NCBI GenBank assembly: GCA_902489965.1
Contig: CABUCA010000009.1
Span: 1-44,496 of the forward strand
Direction: 5' to 3'
DNA length: 44,496 nt
DNA from: an uncultured Collinsella sp.
Lineage (GTDB): Bacteria; Actinomycetota; Coriobacteriia; Coriobacteriales; Coriobacteriaceae
Shown here piece by piece: positions 6,568 through 14,127 of the stretch (its first letter is position 1; every line of letters begins with the position of its first letter). The position numbers and the translations under genes were made by a program. The notes below the pieces were generated by a model, which worked only from the letters and a program-made list of their open reading frames with translations, ran no database searches and was not told where the DNA came from.

Positions 6568-9468
6568 ATGACCCAGCCCCTGCCCTGGGAAAAGAACGCC
6601 GCGGTACCCGTACCGCCCGCGCCGGAACCCGTGCCGCTCGATGCATACACCGCCCCCGCTGCGCCGGAGCCCGAGCTCGTTCCGCTCGACATCTACGACG
6701 CTCCCGTGCCGGCGCCCAAGCCCGCCAAACCGCTCGTCGACATCGACAGCCTTAATCCCGCCCAGCGCGAGGCGGTCCTGTCCACCGAGGGCCCGTTGCT
6801 GGTGCTCGCCGGCGCCGGCTCGGGCAAGACCCGCGTCTTGACCTTCCGCATCGCACATATGCTCGGCGACCTGGGTGTTAAGCCTTGGCAGGTTCTTGCC
6901 ATTACGTTTACCAACAAGGCCGCGGCAGAGATGCGCGAGCGTCTGGCGGCACTCATTCCCAGCGGTACCCGCGGCATGTGGGTGTGCACCTTCCATGCTA
7001 TGTGCGTGCGCATGCTGCGCGAGGACGCCGACCTGTTGGGCTACACCGGCCAGTTCACCATCTACGATGACGATGACTCAAAGCGCATGGTGCGCGACAT
7101 TATGCAGGCGCTCGGCATCGAGCAAAAGCAGTTCCCCATCAACATGATCCGCAGCAAGATTAGCTCGGCCAAAAACGCCATGATCGGCCCCGAGGACATG
7201 CTCAAGAGCGCCGATAGCCCCAACGACAAAAAGGCCGCGCAGGTCTACCTAGAGCTGGAGCGCCGCCTGCGCGCCGCCAATGCGATGGACTTTGACGACC
7301 TGCTCGTGCGCGCGCTCGAGCTGCTGCGCACCCGTCCCGAGGTGCTCGATAAGTACCAAGAGCGCTTCCGCTACATTAGCGTCGACGAGTATCAGGACAC
7401 CAACCACGTCCAGTACGAAATCGCCAACCTGCTGGCCGCTAAGTACCAAAACCTCATGGTCGTGGGCGACGATGACCAGTCCATTTACAGCTGGCGTGGC
7501 GCCGACATCACCAACATCCTGGACTTTGAGAAGGACTTTAAAAACTGCAAGACCGTCAAGCTGGAGCAGAACTATCGCTCTACGGGTCACATCCTGAGCG
7601 CCGCCAACGCCGTGGTGCGCCACAACTCGCAGCGCAAGGACAAGCGCCTGTTTACGGCCGAGGGCGACGGCGAGAAGATCCAGGCCTTCCAGGCAAGCGA
7701 TGAGCGCGACGAGGGCCGCTGGATTGCCGGCGAGATCGAAAAGCTGCACTCCAAGGGCACGAGTTACGACGATATCGCCGTGTTCTACCGCACCAACGCC
7801 CAGTCGCGTATTCTCGAAGATATGTTCCTGCGCGCGGGCGTGCCCTACAAGATTGTGGGCGGCACGCGATTCTTCGACCGTGCCGAGATCCGCGACGTTA
7901 TGGCCTACCTTAAGATGATCGTGAACCCGGCAGACGAGATGAGCGTCAAGCGCGTCATCAACACGCCGCGCCGCGGCATCGGCTCCACCTCGATCCAAAA
8001 GATCGAGCAGCTGGCGCGCGACAACCGTTGCTCGTTCTTCCAGGCTTGCGAGATCGCGTGCGCCGAGACGGGCATGTTTAGCGCCAAGGTGCGCAACGGC
8101 CTGTCGAGCTTTGTGTCGCTGGTGCGCGAGGGTCGTCGCATGGACGGCGAGCTCAAGGACGTCGTCGAGATGATCGTCGATAAGACGGGTCTGCTGCAGG
8201 CCTTCCGCGCCGAGGGCACCATGGAGTCCGAGAGCCGCGCCGAGAACATCCAGGAATTCCTGGGCGTCGCTGCCGAATTTGAGGAGACGCACGAGGATAT
8301 CGAGGGTACGCTCGAGAGTCTAGAAGAGCTGCGCGCGGCCGGTGTTGCCGACGTGCCTGCCGGTGCCGAGCCCGAGCCCGTCGTGGTGAGTGCGCCCGTT
8401 CCCGAGCCGGGGCCGTCCGCACCGGCATCCTCGTTTGAGGCGCTCGTCGGCGCGCGCGATGCCGCGGGCTCCAATCCGCTCGATAGCTTGGCCGCCCCGG
8501 CGCTTTCTCCGCAGGATGCCCTGGCCGCCGCCATCGCGGGCAACGCGTATGCCGCGCCGACTGAGCTGCCGGCGGGCGCCGTGCATGCCGACGAGATCGA
8601 GCGCACCTACGGTCCGCTCACCTGCAAGGCGCTGCCGGCACTCATGGAGTGGTTGGCCCTGCGCTCCGACTTGGATTCCCTGGCCGGCGAGACGCATGCC
8701 ATTACCATGATGACCATCCACTCCGCCAAGGGTCTGGAGTTCCCGGCGGTGTTCGTGGCCGGCATGGAGGAGGGTATCTTCCCGCACGTGCACGACTTTG
8801 GCGGCAGCGATGACCCGGGCAAGCTCGAGGAGGAGCGTCGCCTGGCCTACGTTGCCATCACGCGTGCCCGTAAGCGCCTGTTCTTGACTTATGCGGCCAC
8901 GCGTCGCACCTACGGCTCGACCTCTGCCAACCCGCGCTCGCGCTTCCTCAACGAGATTCCGTTTGAGGATATCGAGTTTAGCGGCATCGGTTCTGCCGGT
9001 TTTGAGGGCACGGGCTGGGAGAAGCGCGGCGACCGTCACGGCACCTTTGGCTCGGGCATGGGCTCGGATATGTACGGCGGCAAGGTGTTTGGCTCGCATA
9101 CGCGCTCGACCGGCGGTTCCGGTTCGCGCGGCGGATCGAGCTTTGACGATTTCTTTGGCGGCAGCAGTTACGGGACCGAGCGCCATCGTGGGGTTTCGCC
9201 TGACGCCGGCCGTGTTGCCTCGACTTTTGGTTCGGGCGCGTCGCGAGCCAAAAAGCCGTCTTCCAAGGTGTCCCCGACGGTGGAGCGCAAGGTCGATCGT
9301 GCCAGCGCATCGCAGGACTTTGCCGCGGGCGATACCGTGAGCCACAAGACTTTTGGCACGGGTACCGTGATCTCGGTCGCCGGAGACATGATCGAGGTTC
9401 AATTCGAAAAGACCGGCCAGACCAAAAAGCTTATGAAGGGCTTTGCTCCGATCGTCAAGCTGTCGTGA
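6568..9468 (+). CDS. pcrA: ATP-dependent DNA helicase PcrA/UvrD
   Basis: A superfamily 1A 3'-5' helicase for repair and replication-fork maintenance. Start ATG 6568 is chosen for GAGGAG seven bases upstream; the frame opens earlier at 6484. Motifs: GAGSGKT (82-88), DEYQDTN (273-279), QNYRST (334-339), TIHSAKGLEF (716-725), VAITRARK (762-769). At 966 residues it is far longer than the usual 720-780. Three extras explain this: a proline-rich N-terminus (about 1-60), an alanine/proline-rich insertion at about 592-690 before motif V, and a Gly/Ser-rich linker (about 805-905). A Tudor-like C-terminal domain (915-966, AGDTVSHKTFGTGTVISV) is retained; in PcrA this binds RNA polymerase. Confidence 0.96.
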   Translation: MTQPLPWEKNAAVPVPPAPEPVPLDAYTAPAAPEPELVPLDIYDAPVPAPKPAKPLVDIDSLNPAQREAVLSTEGPLLVLAGAGSGKTRVLTFRIAHMLGDLGVKPWQVLAITFTNKAAAEMRERLAALIPSGTRGMWVCTFHAMCVRMLREDADLLGYTGQFTIYDDDDSKRMVRDIMQALGIEQKQFPINMIRSKISSAKNAMIGPEDMLKSADSPNDKKAAQVYLELERRLRAANAMDFDDLLVRALELLRTRPEVLDKYQERFRYISVDEYQDTNHVQYEIANLLAAKYQNLMVVGDDDQSIYSWRGADITNILDFEKDFKNCKTVKLEQNYRSTGHILSAANAVVRHNSQRKDKRLFTAEGDGEKIQAFQASDERDEGRWIAGEIEKLHSKGTSYDDIAVFYRTNAQSRILEDMFLRAGVPYKIVGGTRFFDRAEIRDVMAYLKMIVNPADEMSVKRVINTPRRGIGSTSIQKIEQLARDNRCSFFQACEIACAETGMFSAKVRNGLSSFVSLVREGRRMDGELKDVVEMIVDKTGLLQAFRAEGTMESESRAENIQEFLGVAAEFEETHEDIEGTLESLEELRAAGVADVPAGAEPEPVVVSAPVPEPGPSAPASSFEALVGARDAAGSNPLDSLAAPALSPQDALAAAIAGNAYAAPTELPAGAVHADEIERTYGPLTCKALPALMEWLALRSDLDSLAGETHAITMMTIHSAKGLEFPAVFVAGMEEGIFPHVHDFGGSDDPGKLEEERRLAYVAITRARKRLFLTYAATRRTYGSTSANPRSRFLNEIPFEDIEFSGIGSAGFEGTGWEKRGDRHGTFGSGMGSDMYGGKVFGSHTRSTGGSGSRGGSSFDDFFGGSSYGTERHRGVSPDAGRVASTFGSGASRAKKPSSKVSPTVERKVDRASASQDFAAGDTVSHKTFGTGTVISVAGDMIEVQFEKTGQTKKLMKGFAPIVKLS

Positions 9469-9475
9469 TCCCGGT

Positions 9476-9604
9476 GGACCTGGACGGGCGTATGGGGCAA
9501 CATCGCCTGCTCGGGCAGTCCTGCTCGCACGGATAGCACATTAAGTGCTCTCCGGCTCGTGCGGAACTCGCGATCGATGTTGCCCCATACGCCCGTCCAG
9601 GTCC
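9476..9604. repeat. intergenic palindrome with perfect 30-bp arms
   Basis: Arms 9476-9505 and 9575-9604 are exact reverse complements over 30 bases (left begins GGACCTGGACGGGCG). The 69-base interior has its own hairpin, AGCAC-attaa-GTGCT (9535-9549), flanked by further pairing such as GCACG/CGTGC. It begins 7 bases after pcrA. It carries no ORF and no terminator-like T run. It looks like a dispersed palindromic repeat rather than a simple terminator. Confidence 0.75.
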
Positions 9605-9693
9605 TTAGATAACGTTGCTTGCGAACGTCGCTCTGCTCGTCCGCTTTTTTGATCTGGAGAGCCGGGTGGGCTGATAGATAAATAGATGTGAGT

Positions 9694-9727
9694 AGGGGCT
9701 CCCCCGTATATGGACGGGGGAGCCCCT
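9694..9727. terminator. strong hairpin downstream of manA
   Basis: AGGGGCTCCCCCGT (9694-9707) pairs perfectly with ACGGGGGAGCCCCT (9714-9727) around a 6-base loop. It lies just past the manA stop codon on the minus strand and between convergent transcripts. T tracts are short on both sides. Confidence 0.7.
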
Positions 9728-9753
9728 TGTTGCGTTTGGGTTGTTGGTGCGAT

Positions 9754-10686
9754 CTACAGGTGCGAGACGATCAGTTCCATCTTGCCTTCGAGGTCGATGG
9801 AGCTGACGGTGCTGGGGGCCAGCAGGTGGCTTCCCTTGTGGACGGGGTCGCCGCAGACGGTGCCTTCGCCGTCGATGACCGACAGGCACATGAAGGGCCA
9901 GCGCTGGTCGAGGGTCTTGCTGCCGTTGACGCGCACGCGATCGACGGTGTAGCAGGAGTTAGACTCGAGCTCGGTCACGCCGTCGACTTCGGGCGCGGTC
10001 ACGGTACCGTCGACCGGAGCCTGAGCATCAAAATCGATGCAGTCGAGGCTCTGCTCAATGTGCAGCGGGCGCAGCTTGCCGTCGGTGCCGGGGCGGTCGT
10101 AGTCGTACAGGCGATACGTCACGTCGCTCGACTGCTGCGTCTCCAAAATGAGCGTGCCGGTCTTGATGGCGTGCACGGTACCGGAATCAATCTGGAAAAA
10201 GTCGCCCTTGTGGATCGGCAGCACGTTGAGCATGTCGTCCCAACGGCCTTCCTCGATCATCTGTGCGGCCTCGACGCGGTCCTTGGCGCGCTGGCCGACG
10301 ATGATCGTGGCACCGGGCTCGCAGTCCAGTACATACCAGCACTCGGTTTTGCCCAGGCTGCCGTTCTCGTGCTCGGCGGCGTACTCGTCGTTGGGATGAA
10401 TCTGGATCGAAAGGTCGTCCTTGGCATCCAGAATCTTGATGAGCAGCGGGAACTCCTTGCCCTCGCAATTGCCAAAGAGCTCGCGGTGCTCGGTCCACAG
10501 CCATGACAGCGTGTGACCGGCGTACGGGCCCTCCGCAATCTGGCAGTCGCCGTTGGGATGGGCCGAGATGGCCCAGCACTCACCGATGGGACCCTCGGGA
10601 ATGTCGTAGCCAAACACGGTCTCCAACTGGCGGCCGCCCCAGATCTTCTCGTGGAAGATCGGCGTGAGTTTAATCAAATCGGACAT
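9754..10686 (-). CDS. manA: mannose-6-phosphate isomerase, type I
   Basis: Interconverts mannose-6-phosphate and fructose-6-phosphate in the cytoplasm. It is a 310-residue cupin metalloenzyme of the short Gram-positive type. Zinc ligands are visible: Q95 and H97 in SIQIHPND, E115 in KTECWYVLD, H172 in GTVHAI. I prefer the ATG at 10686 because GGGAG lies 7 bases before it; an ATG two codons earlier (10692) would sit on top of that RBS. It follows the GntR gene on the same strand after 74 bases, so the two may be cotranscribed. Confidence 0.93.
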   Translation of the reverse strand: MSDLIKLTPIFHEKIWGGRQLETVFGYDIPEGPIGECWAISAHPNGDCQIAEGPYAGHTLSWLWTEHRELFGNCEGKEFPLLIKILDAKDDLSIQIHPNDEYAAEHENGSLGKTECWYVLDCEPGATIIVGQRAKDRVEAAQMIEEGRWDDMLNVLPIHKGDFFQIDSGTVHAIKTGTLILETQQSSDVTYRLYDYDRPGTDGKLRPLHIEQSLDCIDFDAQAPVDGTVTAPEVDGVTELESNSCYTVDRVRVNGSKTLDQRWPFMCLSVIDGEGTVCGDPVHKGSHLLAPSTVSSIDLEGKMELIVSHL

Positions 10687-10760
10687 GTGCATACTCCCAT
10701 AAGGTTGTGCGGGTGCCGCGTAAGACGGCTCAAAACGAGCGCCCGCGTGACTACAAAAAC

Positions 10761-11480
10761 CTATGCCAACGTTACGTTGTGCAACTCAAAGCGATCGCCA
10801 ACGTTGCGCGAGATCGAATACTCAAAGGCGGCGCCGCTGTCCAAAAAGCCAATCTGGGTGAGCTCGAGCAGGGGAGAGCCAAGTTTGGTGTCCAGACGCT
10901 CGGCTTCTTCCTCGGTTGCTGCCACGGCGCGAATGGTACGGTGGAAGCTCGAAATCTTCAGCCCACATTGCTCGCGGATGAAGCGGTAGACCGATCCGTA
11001 CAGGTCCTTCTTTTTAAGGCCTGGAATCAGCTCGAGGGGCATGTAGGTGTACTCGATAACGATGGGCTTCTCATCGGCCTGACGCACGCGCACGACGTGA
11101 TAGGCAAAGTCATCCTCGGCAATTCCCAGCTGGGCTGCGATGTCCGCTGGTGGATTAACGATCGAGAAATCGTAGACCACCGAGGTCACCTTCTCCCCGC
11201 GATGCTCATACGAAAAACCCTGGGCACGGTCGTTTTTGCCTTGGAAAAACGCCTGGCCGGGAAGTCCCGCCGTGTCCTTAACGTAGGTACCCGATCCGCG
11301 TCGGCTGGTAATAAGACCTTCCTCGGTGATTTGCTCGATAGCTCGTTTGACGGTGATTTTGGAAACGCTATAGAGCTCGCAGAACTCAACGACGGTGGGA
11401 AGCTTGTCGCCCGGTTTAAGAGCGCCATCCTCGATAGTGCGACGAATATCTGCAGCTATCGCCTCGTATTTTGGGATCAC
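10761..11480 (-). CDS. GntR/HutC-family transcriptional regulator
   Basis: A 239-residue repressor. The N-terminal winged helix (1-70) reads KYEAIAADIRRTIEDGALKP then SKITVKRAIEQITEEGLITSRRGSGTYV, and a UTRA effector-binding domain follows (about 90-235). It starts at GTG 11480, with AAAGGAGG five bases upstream. UTRA regulators commonly bind phosphorylated sugars. Its position, upstream of manA and divergent from a ROK sugar kinase, points to control of hexose metabolism. The ligand is not known. Confidence 0.88.
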   Translation of the reverse strand: MIPKYEAIAADIRRTIEDGALKPGDKLPTVVEFCELYSVSKITVKRAIEQITEEGLITSRRGSGTYVKDTAGLPGQAFFQGKNDRAQGFSYEHRGEKVTSVVYDFSIVNPPADIAAQLGIAEDDFAYHVVRVRQADEKPIVIEYTYMPLELIPGLKKKDLYGSVYRFIREQCGLKISSFHRTIRAVAATEEEAERLDTKLGSPLLELTQIGFLDSGAAFEYSISRNVGDRFELHNVTLA

Positions 11481-11816
11481 GGAACCTCCTTTCCAACCTG
11501 ATTGAGTATAAAAGAAAGTATAGTCAACACCTAAGTATCTCTATTGAGTTATTGAAAAGTTCGAGAAAGATAAAATTAAAAGTCGCCCCGCTTGAAAAAT
11601 TAGAGCGTTTTAAATGATAAACATCTGAGTAGTGTCGTGTTGAGAAATGATCGGTCCGAGGACGGGGCCGAACCGATATAACACCCAGCGAACCGAATCT
11701 CGTACTCTGCGCTTCCCCAGATAAAACCTGCCAAAACAAACCTGTCCTTTTTGGTAGGTTTTTGCCTTGGGAGCGGTACCATACAGGCAATGTTTAAACG
11801 AGAAAGGCGGGCTCCC
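11481..11816. other. 336-base divergent control region between gntR and ROK kinase
   Basis: Markedly AT-rich compared with the flanks. On the minus strand near 11504-11524 two TATACT boxes lie close together; these could be a promoter or half-sites for the GntR protein. An imperfect stem (ATCGGT...ACCGAT) spans about 11650-11679. A terminator-like hairpin stands at 11723-11763. No gene is supported here. Confidence 0.5.
11723..11763 (+). terminator. terminator-like hairpin in the ROK kinase leader
   Basis: AAACCTGCCAAAA pairs (one G-T) with TTTTGGTAGGTTT, followed by TT. It lies 54 bases before the kinase start. No gene on this strand ends just upstream, so it may be an attenuator within the leader or may insulate the gene. 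Confidence 0.5.
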
Positions 11817-12770
11817 ATGGAACCTAAGCAGTATTACATCGGCATCGACGTCGGCGGCACCTCGGTCAAGGAGGGTCTGTTCGATGAGGACGGAAACCTG
11901 CTTGCCAAGGCCAGCGTGCCCACGCCTCCCATCGTTGACGCTGCGGGCTTTGCCGCGGTGACCGAGGCTATCGACCAGGTGGTCGCCAAGGCCCAGATTC
12001 CGCGTGCCTTTGTGTCGGGCATTGGCCTGGCCGTTCCGTGCCCCATCCCGGCATCGGGCGATGCCAAGGTCAAGGCGAACATCGCCATCAACCTGCCCGA
12101 GCTCAAGATCGCCATCCAGGAGCACTGCCCCGACGCGGTCGTTAAGTACGAGAACGACGCCAACGCTGCTGCTATGGGCGAGGCCTGGCTCGGCTCTGCC
12201 AAGGGCGTACAGAACGTGGTGATGGTCACCATTGGTACCGGCGTGGGCGGCGGCGTTATCGTTAACGGCGACGTGGTATCGGGCGTTGTGGGTGCTGGCG
12301 GCGAGATTGGCCACATGTGCCTGAACCCGGCCGAGGAGCGCACCTGCGGCTGCGGCGGCCATGGCCACCTGGAGCAGTATTCCAGCGCCACCGGCGTGGT
12401 GAGCAACTACCTTGCCGAGTGCAAGAAAGCGGGCGTCGAGCCCATCGAGCTGACCGGCCCCTCCGATTCCAAGGACGTGTTCCAGGCCTGCCGTGAGGGC
12501 GACAAGCTCGCGCTGGCCGCGGCCGATACCATGGCTGACTATCTCGGCCGCGCACTGGCGCTTATTGCCAACGTGGTTGATCCCGAGATGTTCCTCATCG
12601 GCGGCGGCGCCTCCGCCTCGGCCGATGTCTACCTCGACAAGGTTCGCGAGCACTTTAAGCAGTACGCGCTTTCCGCCTCGCGCGAGACGCCTATTAAGGT
12701 CGCTTCGCTCGGAAACGACGCCGGTATCATCGGTGCCGCCTACGTAGCCCTGCGCGCCGCCGGCAAATAG
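11817..12770 (+). CDS. ROK-family sugar kinase (glucokinase-like)
   Basis: A 317-residue ROK kinase that probably phosphorylates glucose or a related hexose(amine) at O6. ATG 11817 follows AAAGG; the upstream extension to 11751 is not protein-like. Motifs: IGIDVGGTSVK (8-18), ENDANAAAMGE (about 112-122), TIGTGVGGGV, GGEIGHM, then CGCGGHGHLEQY. In most ROK kinases the last motif is CxCGxxGC; here the final Cys is His, while the ligand His in GEIGH is kept. It is divergent from gntR-manA, consistent with hexose use. Substrate cannot be fixed from sequence alone. Confidence 0.9.
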   Translation: MEPKQYYIGIDVGGTSVKEGLFDEDGNLLAKASVPTPPIVDAAGFAAVTEAIDQVVAKAQIPRAFVSGIGLAVPCPIPASGDAKVKANIAINLPELKIAIQEHCPDAVVKYENDANAAAMGEAWLGSAKGVQNVVMVTIGTGVGGGVIVNGDVVSGVVGAGGEIGHMCLNPAEERTCGCGGHGHLEQYSSATGVVSNYLAECKKAGVEPIELTGPSDSKDVFQACREGDKLALAAADTMADYLGRALALIANVVDPEMFLIGGGASASADVYLDKVREHFKQYALSASRETPIKVASLGNDAGIIGAAYVALRAAGK

Positions 12771-12771
12771 C

Positions 12772-12820
12772 TGGTGCAAGGGGGACAGGTTACTTTGCAC
12801 CAACATAGTGCAAAAGGGAC
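12772..12820. repeat. GGGAC-type intergenic hairpin, copy 2
   Basis: TGGTGCAA (12772-12779) pairs with TTGCACCA (12795-12802); the loop carries GGGGACAGGTTAC. A second partial unit follows at once (GTGCAAAAGGGACAG, 12809-12822). It begins right after the ROK kinase stop codon. Confidence 0.55.
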
Positions 12821-12936
12821 AGCCTTGGCCCCCGTGCCTGCCCCAAAATATGCCGTGGCCCTTCCGTCTGCGAAGGCTCGGCATCGGCGTGCTACCATAG
12901 CTACGTCCAAGTACACATATCAAGTGGAGGATATCC

Positions 12937-13860
12937 ATGGCAAACGTTCTTGTCTTTGGTCACCAGAACCCCGATAACGACGCCATCATGAGCGCCGTCG
13001 TCCTGTCCCAGCTGCTCAACCAGGTTGAGTATGCTGGCAACACCTACGAGGCTTGCGCTCTGGGTCAGCTTCCGGCCGAGTCCGCCAAGCTGCTCGCCGA
13101 CGCCGGCATTGCCGAGCCCCGCGTGATCGAGTCCGTCGAGGCCGGCCAGCTCGTCGTTCTCACCGACCACAACGAGTCCGCCCAGTCCGTCGCCGGCCTT
13201 AAGGACGCCACGGTCTTTGGCGTTGTCGATCATCACCGCATTGGCGACTTCGAGACCGCCGGCCCGCTACACTACATCTGCCTGCCCTGGGGTTCCAGCT
13301 GCACCATCGTCACCAAGCTCGCCGGCGTGCTCGGCGTTGAGCTTTCCGACGTCCAGGCCAAGCTGCTGCTCTCGGCCATGATGACCGACACGCTTATGCT
13401 CAAGAGCCCCACCACCACCGATGTCGACCGCGCCGTCGCCGCCAAGCTCGGCGAGCAGGTGGGCGTCGACCCGGTTAAGTTTGGCATGGAGGTCTTCCTC
13501 ACCCGTCCTTCCGGCTCCTTCACCGCAGCCGAGATGGTCGGCAACGACATCAAGATGTTCGAGCCCGCCGGCAAGAAGCTGCTCATCGGCCAGTACGAGA
13601 CTGTCGACAAGACCCGCGCACTCGGCATGATCGACGAGATTCGCGAGGCCATGCGCGCCTACGCCGCCGAGAAGGGTGCTGACGGCATTGTCCTGTGCAT
13701 CACCGACATCATGGAGGAGGGCTCGCAGGTCCTGCTCGAGGGCGAGACCGAGGCTGCTCAGAAGGGCCTGGGCATTGCCGACGAGCACGACGGCGTCTGG
13801 ATGCCGGGCGTCCTCTCCCGTAAGAAGCAGGTCGCTGCCCCCATCATGGCCGCCTGCTAG
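12937..13860 (+). CDS. ppaC: manganese-dependent inorganic pyrophosphatase (family II)
   Basis: Hydrolyses PPi to two phosphates and so drives biosynthetic reactions. It is a 307-residue DHH-superfamily enzyme. Metal ligands are visible: GHQNPDND (8-15), D77 in LTDHNE, the DHH triad 98-100 (VVDHHR), and D149 in MMTDTL. The C-terminal substrate motif SRKKQV is at about 294-299. GGAGG lies seven bases before the ATG. No CBS domains are inserted. It is followed by a strong terminator, so it is a single-gene unit. Confidence 0.96.
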   Translation: MANVLVFGHQNPDNDAIMSAVVLSQLLNQVEYAGNTYEACALGQLPAESAKLLADAGIAEPRVIESVEAGQLVVLTDHNESAQSVAGLKDATVFGVVDHHRIGDFETAGPLHYICLPWGSSCTIVTKLAGVLGVELSDVQAKLLLSAMMTDTLMLKSPTTTDVDRAVAAKLGEQVGVDPVKFGMEVFLTRPSGSFTAAEMVGNDIKMFEPAGKKLLIGQYETVDKTRALGMIDEIREAMRAYAAEKGADGIVLCITDIMEEGSQVLLEGETEAAQKGLGIADEHDGVWMPGVLSRKKQVAAPIMAAC

Positions 13861-13879
13861 GTTTAGTTGACCAAACGCC

Positions 13880-13919
13880 ACGACCGGATCGCGGACGCCC
13901 CGCGCTCCGGTCGTTTTTT
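13880..13919 (+). terminator. rho-independent terminator of ppaC
   Basis: ACGACCGGA (13880-13888) pairs with TCCGGTCGT (13906-13914), with an inner GCGG/CCGC stem, then TTTTT. Confidence 0.88.
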
Positions 13920-13963
13920 GTGCACGGCGCCGCGTCGTCTCTTGGACAGGCGAGCCTGCGCCG

Positions 13964-13982
13964 TTGAACAAATAATGTTCAA
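13964..13982. promoter_or_regulatory. palindrome upstream of nhaA
   Basis: TTGAACA-aataa-TGTTCAA is a perfect inverted repeat with 7-base arms, about 145 bases before nhaA. It could be a regulator site or a small hairpin. No known operator is recognised. Confidence 0.35.
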
Positions 13983-14057
13983 CCTGTGGTTCCGCTTTTC
14001 GGCCATGCCTGCGTGCTTGTCGTGCAGGGTAGGCTAGATGCAAGCGTAATACGTTAG

Positions 14058-14094
14058 AGCGCGGCGCCGCCACTTGGGCGGGCCGTGCTTTTTT
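14058..14094 (+). terminator. terminator-like hairpin in the nhaA leader
   Basis: AGCGCGGCGCCGCC pairs imperfectly with GGCGGGCCGTGCT, followed by TTTTT. It ends about 33 bases before the nhaA start, and no gene on this strand ends just upstream. That placement suits attenuation or a riboswitch expression platform. Confidence 0.5.
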
Positions 14095-14127
14095 AAGACG
14101 GGAGCTTTCCCGTGAAAGGAGCCGCCC

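Noticed and set aside
11524..11790. Small minus-strand open frames in the gntR/ROK interval
   Set aside because: No RBS, low-complexity translation and overlap with a terminator-like hairpin and promoter region.
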